Source: Pseudomonas subflava
Lineage (GTDB): Bacteria > Pseudomonadota > Gammaproteobacteria > Pseudomonadales > Pseudomonadaceae
Direction: 5' to 3'
DNA: 64,000 nt
NCBI RefSeq assembly: GCF_023823685.1
Contig: NZ_JAMXBF010000007.1
Coordinates: 214,608 to 278,607 of the forward strand
Shown here: piece by piece, positions 37,746 through 47,262 of the stretch
Numbering within the stretch: position 1 is the stretch's first letter
How the letters are laid out: every line of letters starts with the position of its first letter
The notes under the pieces: generated by a model
Seen by the model: the letters and a program-made list of their open reading frames with translations, nothing else
Databases searched by the model: none
What the model was told of the DNA's origin: nothing
Program-made: the position numbers and the translations under genes

Positions 37746-40607
37746 ATGACCCGCACCCAGGAAATCCGTCCGGACATCAACGAAGGCATCGACCGCAAGG
37801 TCCTGGCGCAGCTGCGCGCGCGTTTCCTCAAGGTCAACGGCGGGCGCCTGGGGCGCGCCATGCAGGCGCTGTCGACGCGCCAGCAACTGGTGCTGAAGCT
37901 GCTGCCGCTGCTGTTCCACGTCAATCACCCGCTGCTGCCGGGCTATGTCTCCGCCAGCACGCCGGCCGGGCTGTCGAACTACGAACCGGACGACGACACC
38001 CTGGCCGAAGCCCAGCGCCTGACCCGCTCCTTCGCCTACAAGCCGCGGCGCACCGGCGGCGGCAGCAAGCCGCCCGCACCGATCCACGGCCTGTTCCTGA
38101 TGGGCAGCCTGGGCACCGTGGCCCAGGCCGAGCAGAGCGACATGGACCTGTGGGTGTGCCACGCGCCGGACCTGGATGCCCGCGCCCTCGCCGAGCTGCG
38201 CAAGAAATGCGACCTGCTGGAAGCCTGGGCCGCGACCCAGGGCGCCGAGGCGCACTGCTTCCTGATCGATCCGGCGCGCTTTACCGTCGGTGACCGCGAG
38301 GCGCAGCTGACTTCCGACGACTGCGGCACCACCCAGCATTACCTGCTGCTCGACGAGTTCTACCGCACCGCCATCTGGCTCGGCGGGCGCACGCCTCTGT
38401 GGTGGCTGGTGCCGACCTACGAGGAAGCCAACTACCACGCGTTCACCCACGCGCTGCTGAGCAAGCGCTTCATCCGCGCCGACGAGGTGCTGGACCTCGG
38501 CCACCTGGCACGCATACCGCCGGGCGAGTTCATCGGCGCCGGCATGTGGCAGCTGTTCAAGGGCATCGACTCGCCCTACAAGTCGGTGCTCAAGCTGCTG
38601 CTCACCGAGGTCTACGCCAGCGAGCATCCGCGGGTCGAGTGCCTGAGCCTGCGCTTCAAGCAGGCGGTGTTCGCCAATCGCCTGGACCTGGACGAGCTCG
38701 ACCCCTACATCGTGGTCTACCGCCGCCTGGAGGAATACCTCAGCGAACGCGGCGAGCCGGAGCGCCTGGAACTGATTCGCCGCTGCCTCTACCTCAAGGT
38801 CGGCAAGAAGCTCAGCGTGCCGCCGCGGCACCGCGCCAAGAGCTGGCAGCGCCTGCTGTTCGAACGCCTCACCGCCGAGTGGCAGTGGAGCCCGCGCGAG
38901 CTGGCCATGCTCGACAGCCGCAGCCAGTGGAAGGTGCGCCAGGTCAGCGCCGAACGCCGCGCGCTGGTCAACGAGCTGACCTACAGCTATCGCTTCCTCT
39001 CCCAGTTCGCCCGCAACGAGCAGACCGCCATCCCGCTCAACAGCCGCGACCTCGGCGTGCTCGGCCGGCGCCTGTACGCCGCCTTCGAACGCAAGGCCGG
39101 CAAGATCGAATTCATCAACCCGGGCATTGCCCCGGACATCGCCGAGGACACCCTGACCCTGGTGCAGAGCCCCAGCCCGGAGGCCGAAGGCGAGACCCAG
39201 TGGGCCCTGCATCACGGCAATCTGAGCGCCCAGGAATGGCGCGACTTCGCCCCGCTCAAGCGGGCCCGGGAGCTGATCGAACTGCTCGCCTGGTGCCACC
39301 GCAACGGGGTGATCGACACCAGTACCCGACTGTCGCTGCACCCCGGCATTAGCGACCTCAGCGAATTCGAGCTGGGCAGCCTGCTGAGCAGCCTGCAGCA
39401 GAGCGTGCCGCTGCCCCTGCCGCCGGTGGACGAGAACGCCCTGCTGCAAGCCGCCGAGCCGGCCGAGGTGCTGCTGCTGGTGAATGTCGGCGTCGACCCG
39501 CTCAAGGCCCACAGCCAGCTCAACGTGCACCTGACCACCGAGCGCACCGACTCGCTGGGCTATTCCGGCGTGCGCGAGAACCTGGTGCTGACCCTCGATC
39601 AGGTCAGCCTGAACAGCTGGAACGAGCTGATGGTGACCCGCTATGACGGGCCGCACGCGCTGCTCGACTGCCTGCGCGACTACCTCAACGCCCTGCCCGC
39701 CGACGGCCGGCTGCCACGGCTGCGGGTGCGCTGCTTCTGCCGCAACCGCGCCCAGGCCATCGCCCAGCGGGTCGAGGAACTGTTCCAGGAGGCGCTCGCC
39801 GGCCTGACCGGTGCCCCACGCAGCCGCTACCTGCTGCAGGTGCAGCAGCACTACCACGTGCTCGAGCTGCTGCCCGGCCAGGTCAGCCACGCCGCCCTCG
39901 CCGACCTGCCGAGCCTGATCGAGCACCTCGGCGAGGAACAGCCCGCCTACAGCCCGCTGCACCTGGATCGCTACGCGCTGGAAGGCGAGGACCTGGCGCT
40001 GGTCCTGCCGCTGGGCCGGCCGCTGTGCATCCAGGTGTTCTATCGCATCGACGGCGCCCAGGCCGAGCTCACGGTGCTGGACGAATACAACGCGCTGTGG
40101 CGCCAGCGCCTGCCGTTCCGCGACGAACAGAGCCTGCTGACCCCGCTGCAGCGCTTCCTGCAGTCGGTGCTCTACCGGCGCAACGCCCTGCTGCCGCTGG
40201 ACGCTCCCTTGCCGCCGGCCGCGCTGGAAGTGCTGTACTACGAGGTGCTGCCGGCGCCGCCCCAGCGCGCCAAGCACCTGGAGCGCCGCGCGCCACCGCG
40301 GGCTCCGGTGGCGCATTCCTTCTACGACGTGCAGGCCATCGTCGAGCCGGCCGACGGCGGCCGGGTCCACGTCACCCTGTATTGCAACCATCGCGAATTC
40401 TCGGAGCTGGAATACGGCGCCACGCTGTTCGGTGCCGTGGCCCGGCACATCCTGGCCCAGCGCCGCGGCGCCGAGCGCTACCCCTGCTACATCACCGACC
40501 TGGACCTGTCGCGCGTCCTCGGCGACGGTCAGGCGCAGACCATCCACTACCTGCGCTACAAGGCCGAGCTGGAAGGCGCGCTGAACAGCGCCCTGCAGAG
40601 CGCCTGA
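37746..40607 (+). CDS. cyaA: Class I adenylate cyclase
   Basis: The 953-residue cytoplasmic enzyme makes cAMP from ATP. The catalytic nucleotidyltransferase motif is GSLGT (120-124) followed by QSDMDLWVC with metal ligands Asp132 and Asp134. The length and the C-terminal regulatory half match proteobacterial class I cyclases. In Pseudomonas cAMP works through Vfr. It stands alone with 132 bp of upstream sequence and ends 9 bp before a convergent lipase gene. Confidence 0.96.
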   Translation: MTRTQEIRPDINEGIDRKVLAQLRARFLKVNGGRLGRAMQALSTRQQLVLKLLPLLFHVNHPLLPGYVSASTPAGLSNYEPDDDTLAEAQRLTRSFAYKPRRTGGGSKPPAPIHGLFLMGSLGTVAQAEQSDMDLWVCHAPDLDARALAELRKKCDLLEAWAATQGAEAHCFLIDPARFTVGDREAQLTSDDCGTTQHYLLLDEFYRTAIWLGGRTPLWWLVPTYEEANYHAFTHALLSKRFIRADEVLDLGHLARIPPGEFIGAGMWQLFKGIDSPYKSVLKLLLTEVYASEHPRVECLSLRFKQAVFANRLDLDELDPYIVVYRRLEEYLSERGEPERLELIRRCLYLKVGKKLSVPPRHRAKSWQRLLFERLTAEWQWSPRELAMLDSRSQWKVRQVSAERRALVNELTYSYRFLSQFARNEQTAIPLNSRDLGVLGRRLYAAFERKAGKIEFINPGIAPDIAEDTLTLVQSPSPEAEGETQWALHHGNLSAQEWRDFAPLKRARELIELLAWCHRNGVIDTSTRLSLHPGISDLSEFELGSLLSSLQQSVPLPLPPVDENALLQAAEPAEVLLLVNVGVDPLKAHSQLNVHLTTERTDSLGYSGVRENLVLTLDQVSLNSWNELMVTRYDGPHALLDCLRDYLNALPADGRLPRLRVRCFCRNRAQAIAQRVEELFQEALAGLTGAPRSRYLLQVQQHYHVLELLPGQVSHAALADLPSLIEHLGEEQPAYSPLHLDRYALEGEDLALVLPLGRPLCIQVFYRIDGAQAELTVLDEYNALWRQRLPFRDEQSLLTPLQRFLQSVLYRRNALLPLDAPLPPAALEVLYYEVLPAPPQRAKHLERRAPPRAPVAHSFYDVQAIVEPADGGRVHVTLYCNHREFSELEYGATLFGAVARHILAQRRGAERYPCYITDLDLSRVLGDGQAQTIHYLRYKAELEGALNSALQSA

Positions 40608-40616
40608 TTCGCCGGC

Positions 40617-41420
40617 TCAGCCGTTCATCGGCGCCTGCGGGTGCTCCAGGGCGTAGAGGTAGCTGCCCTCCAGGCTGTGATTGGCCTCGACCCCGGCGTA
40701 GCTGGCGGTGAAGGTCACGGCCACGCCCAGGTGCTGGTACAACACGCCATCGACCGCTCCCGGCGGGACCTCCGGCACCAGGTCGCTGTCGTTGACCACG
40801 CGGAAGGTGGTCACGCCCAGGGCGTTGTAGGCGGCGGCGAAGTCCGGCGCGGCCAGGCGCGGGCTGGCGAAGTTGTAGTGCTCCAGCGCCTGATCCGGCC
40901 AGCGCTCGCGCATGTCCAGCACGGCCATGCTGGAGAGCGCGCAGCCCAGGCTGTGACCGCAGGCCCACAGCGGCCCGGTCGGCTGCAGGCTGTCCAGCGC
41001 CGCCAGGGCGAGGTCGCGCAGCGAGGTGTAGAGCTTGAGGAAGCCAGCGTGCACCTGGCCGACTCCGCCCTCCTGCCAGGGCCAGGGCGCCTGCTGCGCG
41101 TCCACATCGTCGAGCCAGTCCTGCGCCGACTCGGTACCGCGCAGCACCAGGTAGGTCTCGCCCTGGTCGTTGGCGGCGGCGAAGCCGAAAGGCTCGGACT
41201 CGTTGATGAAGCGCAGGTCGCTGAGGATGCTCCAGATCGGCTGGGAAAAGCGCCAACCCGGCAGGTCCGGCGGCGTCCAGACGAAGTCCTGCGGGCGGCG
41301 CGGGCGGTCCTGGGTCTGCCACTGGCGGTACTGGGCGTAGGCCTGGTCGACCAGCTGCGCGCAGAGCAGCGCCCGGTCCAGGGAGAAGTGTTCGGGGAAG
41401 TACAGGGGCAGGCTGGACAT
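40617..41420 (-). CDS. Class 3 lipase-like alpha/beta hydrolase
   Basis: The 267-residue protein has the lipase elbow GHSLG (155-159, Ser157), an Asp at 211 or 213 in VNDSDLVPEVPP and His248 in EANHSLEGSY, which together form the triad of fungal-type class 3 lipases. YLVLRGTES (90-98) forms the oxyanion region. There is no signal peptide, so it would be cytoplasmic unless exported by another route. Substrate unknown. Confidence 0.87.
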   Translation of the reverse strand: MSSLPLYFPEHFSLDRALLCAQLVDQAYAQYRQWQTQDRPRRPQDFVWTPPDLPGWRFSQPIWSILSDLRFINESEPFGFAAANDQGETYLVLRGTESAQDWLDDVDAQQAPWPWQEGGVGQVHAGFLKLYTSLRDLALAALDSLQPTGPLWACGHSLGCALSSMAVLDMRERWPDQALEHYNFASPRLAAPDFAAAYNALGVTTFRVVNDSDLVPEVPPGAVDGVLYQHLGVAVTFTASYAGVEANHSLEGSYLYALEHPQAPMNG

Positions 41421-41605
41421 GCGGCCTCCTTGCCGGCGGGAACTGGGACACTCTAGCCCAGTGACCCGGCCCCGTGGGCGGAGTTCCCGGGCGCCCGACG
41501 AGCTATCAATTGCGCTGATATTTGCTACGAAGCAGGACCATTATTCAATCGAAACGGCCTGAGTGAAGCTTTCCCCATTCCAGCAACCTCCCCGGGGACA
41601 GCGGC

Positions 41606-41791
41606 ATGGCCAGGCTCATTCGCAAGCACGCAGACAGTGGCGCACTCGCCGGCTTCGGCGTGCTGGCGATCGCCGCCAGCATCCTGCTGGCGCTGACCCT
41701 GGGCAGCGCCGGCGCGCTGGAAGCTCATGCCACGCCGAGCCTGGCGCAGGCCCTGCAGGGGCTCCTCTCGGCCATCCGGGTGGGGGGCTAG
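41606..41791 (+). CDS. Small membrane protein (61 aa)
   Basis: The 61-residue protein has one clear membrane helix (residues about 15-36, GFGVLAIAASILLALTLGSAGAL) after a basic N-terminus, giving an N-in orientation, and a short periplasmic tail. GGGGA lies seven bases before the ATG. It is directly followed (2 nt) by another small exported protein gene. No family recognised. Confidence 0.6.
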   Translation: MARLIRKHADSGALAGFGVLAIAASILLALTLGSAGALEAHATPSLAQALQGLLSAIRVGG

Positions 41792-41793
41792 CC

Positions 41794-42024
41794 ATGCAGA
41801 TCTCCCCATCCCGGGCGCTGGTGCTTTCGCTGCTCCTCGCCCTGATCAACGGCCCGGCCCTGGTCGGCAACGGCAAGATCACCGGTGGCGGCGTGGCGCG
41901 CACCATCGAGACCAATCAGAAGCTCGCCCGCAATCTGGAACTGGAGGAACAGTTGCGGCGCGGCAGCGACACACCGCCCAGGGGCGACCCGGAGTGCCCG
42001 CCAGCGCCGTTCATGCTGGCCTAG
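41794..42024 (+). CDS. Small exported hypothetical protein (76 aa)
   Basis: The 76-residue protein begins with a probable signal peptide or membrane anchor (MQISPSRALVLSLLLALING) followed by a polar tail with a charged helix (ETNQKLARNLELEEQLRRG) and a Pro/Cys-containing end. It starts 2 nt after the preceding small gene, so the two form an operon. Its stop overlaps the convergent rnk stop (shared CTAG). Function unknown. Confidence 0.6.
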   Translation: MQISPSRALVLSLLLALINGPALVGNGKITGGGVARTIETNQKLARNLELEEQLRRGSDTPPRGDPECPPAPFMLA

Positions 42025-42428
42025 CGCTGGTACTCGCCGGCCGCCTCCGGCTGGTATTCCACGGCCAGCAGGGTCAGCCGCAGCGGCTTGCCGGCCGGGC
42101 CGGGCCAGTCGATCTGCTGGCCCACCGAGAGCCCGAGCAGGGCCGCGCCCACCGGCGCCAGCACCGAGACCCGGCCCTCGCCGCCGGCGTCCTCGGGGAA
42201 CACCAGCGTCAGGTGGTAATCCTTGCCGCTGCCCTCTTCGCGGCAGTGCACCCGCGAGTTCATGGTCACCACCCCGGCGGGCACCTCGTCATGCCCCACC
42301 ACCTGGGCGCGCGCCAGCTCCGTTTCCAGCGCCTCGGCGGTCGGGCCGAAGTCCTCCAGGCTGTCGAGCAGGCGCTCCAGGCGCTGCAGGTCGAGACGGG
42401 TGATGATGATGGCGGGGGTGCTGCTCAT
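42021..42428 (-). CDS. rnk: Regulator of nucleoside diphosphate kinase
   Basis: The 135-residue protein has a short helical N-domain (IITRLDLQRLERLLDSL) and a GreA-like C-terminal FKBP fold with VTMNSRVHCRE, FPEDAGGEGRVSVLAPVGAALLGLSVGQQIDWP. It matches Rnk, which affects nucleotide pools and, in P. aeruginosa, alginate, and binds RNA polymerase near the secondary channel. It is monocistronic: a terminator lies just upstream and the downstream gene is convergent. Confidence 0.95.
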   Translation of the reverse strand: MSSTPAIIITRLDLQRLERLLDSLEDFGPTAEALETELARAQVVGHDEVPAGVVTMNSRVHCREEGSGKDYHLTLVFPEDAGGEGRVSVLAPVGAALLGLSVGQQIDWPGPAGKPLRLTLLAVEYQPEAAGEYQR

Positions 42429-42461
42429 GACGTGGGTCTTCCTCCTTGGGCCAGATAAAGC

Positions 42462-42487
42462 AAAACCCCGCCCGAGGGCGGGGTTTT
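42462..42487. terminator. Intrinsic terminator after the cyaY-DUF1289 pair
   Basis: CCCCGCC and GGCGGGG pair around CGAG with AAAA before and TTTT after. On the minus strand it ends the transcript of cyaY and the DUF1289 gene before rnk begins. Confidence 0.88.
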
Positions 42488-42570
42488 GATCGGTTAGTCA
42501 GCTTCGGCCGACCCTACGCACATACCCGGCAATTAGCAAGACCGCCGGGTCATGGCGCACGCTCAAGGGC

Positions 42571-42765
42571 TCAGGGGCGAGGCCGCAGGCGCCGTTGCGC
42601 CGCCTGGCAGATAACGCGGCGGCGCTCGCCGTCTGCCCTGCCCCACTCGAGGATCTCGGCCAGGGTGCGGCCGCAGCCCAGGCACACGTCCTCGTCGTCC
42701 AGGCAGCACTGGCGCCGGCAGGGCGACTCGACGGCCTCAGAGTTCGTCGAATTCGAGCTCTTCAC
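42571..42765 (-). CDS. DUF1289 family small cysteine-rich protein
   Basis: The 64-residue protein contains ESPCRRQCCLDDEDVCLGCGRTLAEILEW, whose four spaced cysteines are the DUF1289 pattern and suggest zinc or Fe-S binding. I chose the GTG at 42765, inside the end of cyaY (29-base overlap), because it is the only start close to the domain; the ribosome site is weak. The neighbouring frataxin gene makes an iron-sulfur link attractive but unproven. Confidence 0.8.
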   Translation of the reverse strand: MKSSNSTNSEAVESPCRRQCCLDDEDVCLGCGRTLAEILEWGRADGERRRVICQAAQRRLRPRP

Positions 42766-43069
42766 CGGCCTGCTCGCGGGTGACCCGGGCCAGCAGTTCG
42801 CCCAGCGGCTCGTCACTGGTGTCGCAGATCCACAGGCCCTGCTCCGCGTCGTAGTCGAAATGGAAGCCGCCGGAGCGCGCCGCCACCCAGAGCTGACGCA
42901 GCGGCTCCTGGCGGCTGAGGATCAGCTGGCTGCCGTTCTCGAAACGCACGGTGAGCACGCCGGCGCTGTTTTCCAGATCGAGGTCCAGGTCGCTGTCATC
43001 GAAAATGTCTTCCACCGCCTGCTGGGCGGCATCGACCAGATCGTGGAAACGGGCTTCGCTCAAACTCAT
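42737..43069 (-). CDS. cyaY: Frataxin-like iron donor CyaY
   Basis: The 110-residue protein begins MSLSEARFHDLVDAAQQAVEDIFDDSDLDLDLEN with the acidic iron-binding first helix and has the sheet segment GVLTVRFENGSQLILSRQEPLRQLWVAARSGGFHFDY typical of frataxins. It regulates iron delivery to Fe-S cluster assembly (IscU/IscS). It overlaps the DUF1289 gene at its end, so the two are translationally linked. Confidence 0.96.
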   Translation of the reverse strand: MSLSEARFHDLVDAAQQAVEDIFDDSDLDLDLENSAGVLTVRFENGSQLILSRQEPLRQLWVAARSGGFHFDYDAEQGLWICDTSDEPLGELLARVTREQAGEELEFDEL

Positions 43070-43079
43070 CGCGGGGTCC

Positions 43080-44132
43080 TCAGGAATGGGCTGCGGAATC
43101 TAGCAGACTTTGCCGGTACGCGCCGGGGCTCTGTCCGGTCCAGCGGCGGAAGGCGCGGGCCAGCGAGCCGGCCTCGCTGAAGCCGACCAGGAAGGCGATT
43201 TCCGCCAGTTCCAGGGCCGGGTCGCGCAGGTAGTGCAGCACCAGCTGGTGGCGGGTCTCGTCGAGCAGCTCGCTGAACGACAGCCCGGCCTCGCGGAGGC
43301 GCCGCTGCAGGGTCCGCGCGCTGAGTTCGAGCGTCTGCGCCAGGCGCTCGAGATCGGCGCCCTGCTCCGGCAGCTGGCGCGCCAGTTCGCGGCGCGCGCG
43401 GTCGAGCACGCTGTGGCCCTGATTGAGCTGGCCGAGCAAGCGGTCGGCGTGGGCGTCGAGCAGTTGCCGCAGCTGGGCGTCCGCCTGGCCCAGTGGCGTG
43501 CCCAGCAGGCGCTTGGGGAACACCAGCGCGTTGTCGGCCTGATCGAACAGCACCGGGCAGCCGAAGATGCGTTCGTGCTCGGAGGTGTCGGCCGGCGCGG
43601 GATGCTGGAAGCGCACCTCGGTGGGCGGGATCTGCAGCCCGGTGATCCAGCGGCCGAAGGTCAGCCAGCCGGCCAGGGTCTCCTCGCTGTGCTGGCGCTG
43701 CTGCTCGCGCACCAACGGCTCCCAGCTGTGCGCCACCTGGGGCTCCAGGCCCGCGCGCGGTGGCTCCTCGTCGAGGTCGACGCGGCCCAGGTTGCCGACC
43801 AGCGCGGCGTAGCGGGCCTGGCGGTGCAGGGCGTCAGCCAGGGTCGCGCAGCTCATGATCAGGTAGCCGAGCACGCCGTAATAGCCGGGGCGCATGGCTT
43901 CGCCCAGGTGCAGGCCGAGGTTGTCGTCGCCGGTCAGCCGCACGCCCTCGCCGAGCAGCTCCAGGTAGGTACTGACGGCGATGCGCTGGTCGCGCTGGGC
44001 GAGGATGGCCGGGCTCAGGTGCACCTTGGCCAGCAGCGCATCGCTGGCGAAGCCCTGGCGGGCGAGATAGTCCAGCAGGCCCTGCAGGTAGGCGACCGAG
44101 ACCGAGCTGGCGAGAGTGGCGGGGGCGTCCAT
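43080..44132 (-). CDS. AraC-family transcriptional regulator (OruR/ArgR-like arrangement)
   Basis: The 350-residue protein has an Arabinose_bd-like N-domain (about 20-205: [33 protein letters not shown]) and a C-terminal double HTH domain (about 250-345) with [27 protein letters not shown] and [29 protein letters not shown]. Targets unknown. The ATG at 44132 has GGAG five bases upstream; an ATG eight codons earlier (44156) is possible. It is 10 nt upstream of cyaY in the same direction. Confidence 0.9.
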   Translation of the reverse strand: MDAPATLASSVSVAYLQGLLDYLARQGFASDALLAKVHLSPAILAQRDQRIAVSTYLELLGEGVRLTGDDNLGLHLGEAMRPGYYGVLGYLIMSCATLADALHRQARYAALVGNLGRVDLDEEPPRAGLEPQVAHSWEPLVREQQRQHSEETLAGWLTFGRWITGLQIPPTEVRFQHPAPADTSEHERIFGCPVLFDQADNALVFPKRLLGTPLGQADAQLRQLLDAHADRLLGQLNQGHSVLDRARRELARQLPEQGADLERLAQTLELSARTLQRRLREAGLSFSELLDETRHQLVLHYLRDPALELAEIAFLVGFSEAGSLARAFRRWTGQSPGAYRQSLLDSAAHS

Positions 44133-44255
44133 CGGGGCTCCGTTTTTTCGCTTCATGCTAGCCGCAAACATCCCCTCGCGGGCAAGCCCGAGACGCCAGC
44201 GCGATGGTCCTGGCGGCCCCGCCGGGCGTGCATAGGCAAGCTGCCGGGGGGTCGG

Positions 44256-44261
44256 TATACT
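44256..44261 (+). promoter_or_regulatory. Candidate minus10 element of the lptM-lysA-dapF operon
   Basis: TATACT preceded by GGTCGG lies 34 bp before the lptM start. The minus35 region is not clear, so this is a suggestion only. Confidence 0.4.
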
Positions 44262-44294
44262 CCGGACCATTCTCGATTTCGCAAGGATTCCACC

Positions 44295-44432
44295 ATGAAG
44301 CGCCTGCTGCTGCCCTTCATCGCGCTCGCCGTGTTCACCGCCGCCCTCGCCGGCTGTGGCCAGAAAGGCCCGCTGTACCTGCCCGATGACGACAAGACCG
44401 TCAAAGAACGCGACAAAGACGTCTTCCTCTAA
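44295..44432 (+). CDS. lptM: LPS translocon maturation lipoprotein LptM (YifL/LppL)
   Basis: The 45-residue precursor has a signal peptide with lipobox LAGC (Cys21) followed by [10 protein letters not shown], the conserved LptM motif. Mature lipoprotein helps assemble the LptD-LptE outer-membrane translocon. In P. aeruginosa the gene is called lppL and precedes lysA, as here (9 nt gap). Confidence 0.93.
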   Translation: MKRLLLPFIALAVFTAALAGCGQKGPLYLPDDDKTVKERDKDVFL

Positions 44433-44441
44433 GGGGGTTCC

Positions 44442-45689
44442 ATGCAAGCCTTTACCAACCGCGACGGGCAACTGTTCGCGGAGGGCGTGGCCCTGTCCGC
44501 CATTGCCGAACGCTTCGGCACGCCCACCTACGTGTACTCCCGCGCCCATATCGAGGCCCAGTATCGCGCCTACGCCGATGCCCTGGCCGGCATGCCGCAT
44601 CTGGTCTGTTTCGCGGTCAAGGCCAACTCCAACCTCGGCGTGCTGAACGTGCTGGCGCGCCTCGGTGCCGGCTTCGACATCGTCTCCCGCGGCGAACTCG
44701 AGCGCGTACTGGCCGCCGGCGGCGAGCCAGACCGGATCGTCTTCTCCGGCGTCGGCAAGACCCGTGACGACATGCGCCGCGCCCTCGAAGTGGGCGTGCA
44801 CTGCTTCAACGTCGAGTCGGTGGACGAGCTGGAGCGCCTGCAGGTCGTGGCCGCCGAGCTGGGCAAGACCGCGCGCATCTCGCTGCGGGTCAACCCGGAC
44901 GTGGATGCCGGCACCCACCCGTACATCTCCACCGGCCTGAAGGAAAACAAGTTCGGCATCGACATCGAGCAGGCGCCCGAGGTGTATGCCCGCGCCGCCG
45001 CGCTGGCGAACCTGGAGATCGTCGGCGTGGACTGCCACATCGGCTCCCAGCTCACCAGCCTGCCGCCCTTCCTCGACGCCCTCGAGCGCCTGCTGCTGCT
45101 GATCGACCAGTTGGCCGAGCGCGGCATCCGCATCCGGCACCTGGACCTCGGGGGCGGCCTCGGCGTGCAGTACCGCGACGAGCAGCCGCCGCTGGCCGGC
45201 GACTACATCGCCGCCGTGCGCGAGCGCATCCAGGGCCGCGAGCTGACCCTGGTGTTCGAGCCGGGCCGCTCCATCGTCGCCAACGCCGGCGTGCTGCTGA
45301 CCCGCGTGGAGTACCTCAAGCACACCGCGCACAAGGACTTCGCCATCGTCGATGCGGCGATGAACGACCTGATCCGTCCGGCCCTGTACCAGGCCTGGAT
45401 GGACGTCACCCCGGTGCAGCCGCGCCAGGGCGAGGCGCGCCACTACGATCTGGTCGGGCCGATCTGCGAGACCGGCGACTTCCTGGCCAAGGGCCGCGAG
45501 CTGGTACTGGCCGAGGGCGACCTGCTGGCCGTGCGCTCGGCCGGCGCCTACGGCTTCGTCATGAGTTCCAACTACAACACCCGCGGCCGCGCCGCCGAGG
45601 TGCTGGTGGACGGCGAACAGGCCCATGAAGTGCGTCGCCGCGAGACCCTGGCCGAACTCTACGCCGGCGAAAGCCTGCTGCCGCAGTGA
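44442..45689 (+). CDS. lysA: Diaminopimelate decarboxylase
   Basis: The 415-residue PLP enzyme converts meso-diaminopimelate to lysine. Lys60 in [12 protein letters not shown] binds PLP, the HIGSQ loop ([12 protein letters not shown]) and the GGGLGVQY phosphate-binding loop are present, and GPICETGDF carries the catalytic Cys from the partner subunit. It is followed by dapF 10 nt downstream, so the last steps of lysine synthesis are co-transcribed. Confidence 0.98.
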   Translation: MQAFTNRDGQLFAEGVALSAIAERFGTPTYVYSRAHIEAQYRAYADALAGMPHLVCFAVKANSNLGVLNVLARLGAGFDIVSRGELERVLAAGGEPDRIVFSGVGKTRDDMRRALEVGVHCFNVESVDELERLQVVAAELGKTARISLRVNPDVDAGTHPYISTGLKENKFGIDIEQAPEVYARAAALANLEIVGVDCHIGSQLTSLPPFLDALERLLLLIDQLAERGIRIRHLDLGGGLGVQYRDEQPPLAGDYIAAVRERIQGRELTLVFEPGRSIVANAGVLLTRVEYLKHTAHKDFAIVDAAMNDLIRPALYQAWMDVTPVQPRQGEARHYDLVGPICETGDFLAKGRELVLAEGDLLAVRSAGAYGFVMSSNYNTRGRAAEVLVDGEQAHEVRRRETLAELYAGESLLPQ

Positions 45690-45699
45690 GGGCGCGATC

Positions 45700-46530
45700 A
45701 TGCTATTGCGCTTCACCAAGATGCACGGCCTCGGCAACGACTTCATGGTCCTCGACCTGATCAGCCAGCACGCGCACATCCAGCCCAAGCACGCCAAGGC
45801 CTGGGGCGACCGCCACACCGGCATCGGCTTCGACCAGTTGCTGCTGGTGGAGGCGCCGACCCACCCGGACGTGGACTTCCGCTACCGCATCTTCAATTCC
45901 GACGGCTCGGAAGTGGAGCAGTGCGGCAACGGCGCGCGCTGCTTCGCCCGCTTCGTGGTGGACAAGCGCCTGACCGTGAAGAAGCAGATCCGCGTCGAGA
46001 CCAAGGGCGGTTTCATCGAACTCAACCTGCGCGCGGATGGCCAGGTCACCGTGGACATGGGCGCGCCGCGCCTGGTCCCCGAGCAGATCCCCTTCCAGGC
46101 CGACGCCGAGGCGCTCAGCTACGAGGTGGAGGTGGACGGGCAGCGCGTCGAGCTGGCCGCCGTCTCCATGGGCAACCCGCACGCCGTGCTGCGCGTCGCC
46201 GATGTCGACCAGGCGCCGGTGCACCAGCTGGGCCCGAAGCTGGAACATCACCCGCGCTTCCCGCAACGGGTCAATGTCGGCTTCCTGCAGATCGTCGACC
46301 GCAAGCAGGCGCGCCTGCGCGTGTGGGAACGCGGCGCCGGCGAGACCCAGGCCTGCGGCACCGGCGCCTGCGCCGCCGCGGTGGCCGCCATCCGCCAGGG
46401 CTGGATGGATTCGCCGCTGCAGCTGGAGCTGCCGGGCGGCAAGCTGTCCATCGAGTGGGCAGGTCCGGGACAGCCGGTTATGATGACCGGACCCGCCGTT
46501 CGCGTGTACGAAGGACAAGTCCGTCTATGA
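45700..46530 (+). CDS. dapF: Diaminopimelate epimerase
   Basis: The 276-residue enzyme interconverts LL- and meso-diaminopimelate using two cysteines: Cys75 in EQCGNGARC and Cys219 in ACGTGACAAA. The N-terminal KMHGLGNDF is family-specific. Its stop overlaps the DUF484 start (ATGA). Product feeds both lysine (LysA) and peptidoglycan. Confidence 0.98.
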   Translation: MLLRFTKMHGLGNDFMVLDLISQHAHIQPKHAKAWGDRHTGIGFDQLLLVEAPTHPDVDFRYRIFNSDGSEVEQCGNGARCFARFVVDKRLTVKKQIRVETKGGFIELNLRADGQVTVDMGAPRLVPEQIPFQADAEALSYEVEVDGQRVELAAVSMGNPHAVLRVADVDQAPVHQLGPKLEHHPRFPQRVNVGFLQIVDRKQARLRVWERGAGETQACGTGACAAAVAAIRQGWMDSPLQLELPGGKLSIEWAGPGQPVMMTGPAVRVYEGQVRL

Positions 46531-47219
46531 GTGATCAGGATCAGACCCCGCTCGATGCCGAGGCCGTCGCCGCCTACCTGCGCCAGCATCCGGAGTTCTT
46601 CGTCGACCACGAGGAGCTGATTCCCGAACTGCGCATCCCGCACCAGCCCGGCACCACGGTGTCGCTGGTCGAGCGCCAGGTGAAACTGCTGCGCGAACGC
46701 AACATCGAGATGCGCCACCGCCTGTCGCAGCTGATGGACGTGGCGCGCGACAACGACCGTCTGTTCGACAAGACCCGCCGCCTGGTGCTCGACATGCTCG
46801 ATGCCGCCAGCCTCGAGGAGGTCATCGGCGCCGTGGAAGACAGCCTGCGCCACGAGTTCCAGGTGCCCTTCGTCAGCCTGATCCTGTTCAGCGAGACGCC
46901 GCTCGGCGTCGGCCGCAGCGTGACCAGCGCCGAGGCGCACCAGGCCATCGGCGGCCTGCTCGGCGGCGGCAAGACCACCTGCGGCGTGCTGCGTCCCAAC
47001 GAGCTGGAATTCCTCTTCGGCGCGGACGAGTTCGCCCAGGTCGGCTCGGCCGCCGTGGTCAGCCTCAGCCACCAGGGCCTGCACGGCGTGCTGGCGATCG
47101 GCAGCCCGGACCCGCAGCACTACAAGAGCAGCCTCGGCACCCTGTTCCTCGGCTACGTGGCCGAGGTGCTGGCCCGCGTGCTGCCGCGCTTCGCCGCGCC
47201 ACTGCGCTCGGTACGCTGA
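46527..47219 (+). CDS. DUF484 (GAF-like) family protein
   Basis: The 230-residue protein starts with [29 protein letters not shown], the DUF484 signature, continues through a coiled coil ([22 protein letters not shown]) and ends in a GAF-like domain. It lies between dapF and xerC in most pseudomonads and enterobacteria, but its function is unknown. The start overlaps the dapF stop by four bases. Confidence 0.93.
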   Translation: MSDQDQTPLDAEAVAAYLRQHPEFFVDHEELIPELRIPHQPGTTVSLVERQVKLLRERNIEMRHRLSQLMDVARDNDRLFDKTRRLVLDMLDAASLEEVIGAVEDSLRHEFQVPFVSLILFSETPLGVGRSVTSAEAHQAIGGLLGGGKTTCGVLRPNELEFLFGADEFAQVGSAAVVSLSHQGLHGVLAIGSPDPQHYKSSLGTLFLGYVAEVLARVLPRFAAPLRSVR

Positions 47220-47262
47220 TCCCGGGCCGCTCGCGGCCCACCCGTCGCCTGCCGGAGTCGCC

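Noticed and set aside
37257..40547. Minus-strand open frame of 1096 codons opposite cyaA
   Set aside because: It is a shadow of the GC-rich cyaA gene. Its translation is rich in Gln, His, Ala, Gly and Val with no domain, while the plus strand encodes a complete class I adenylate cyclase.
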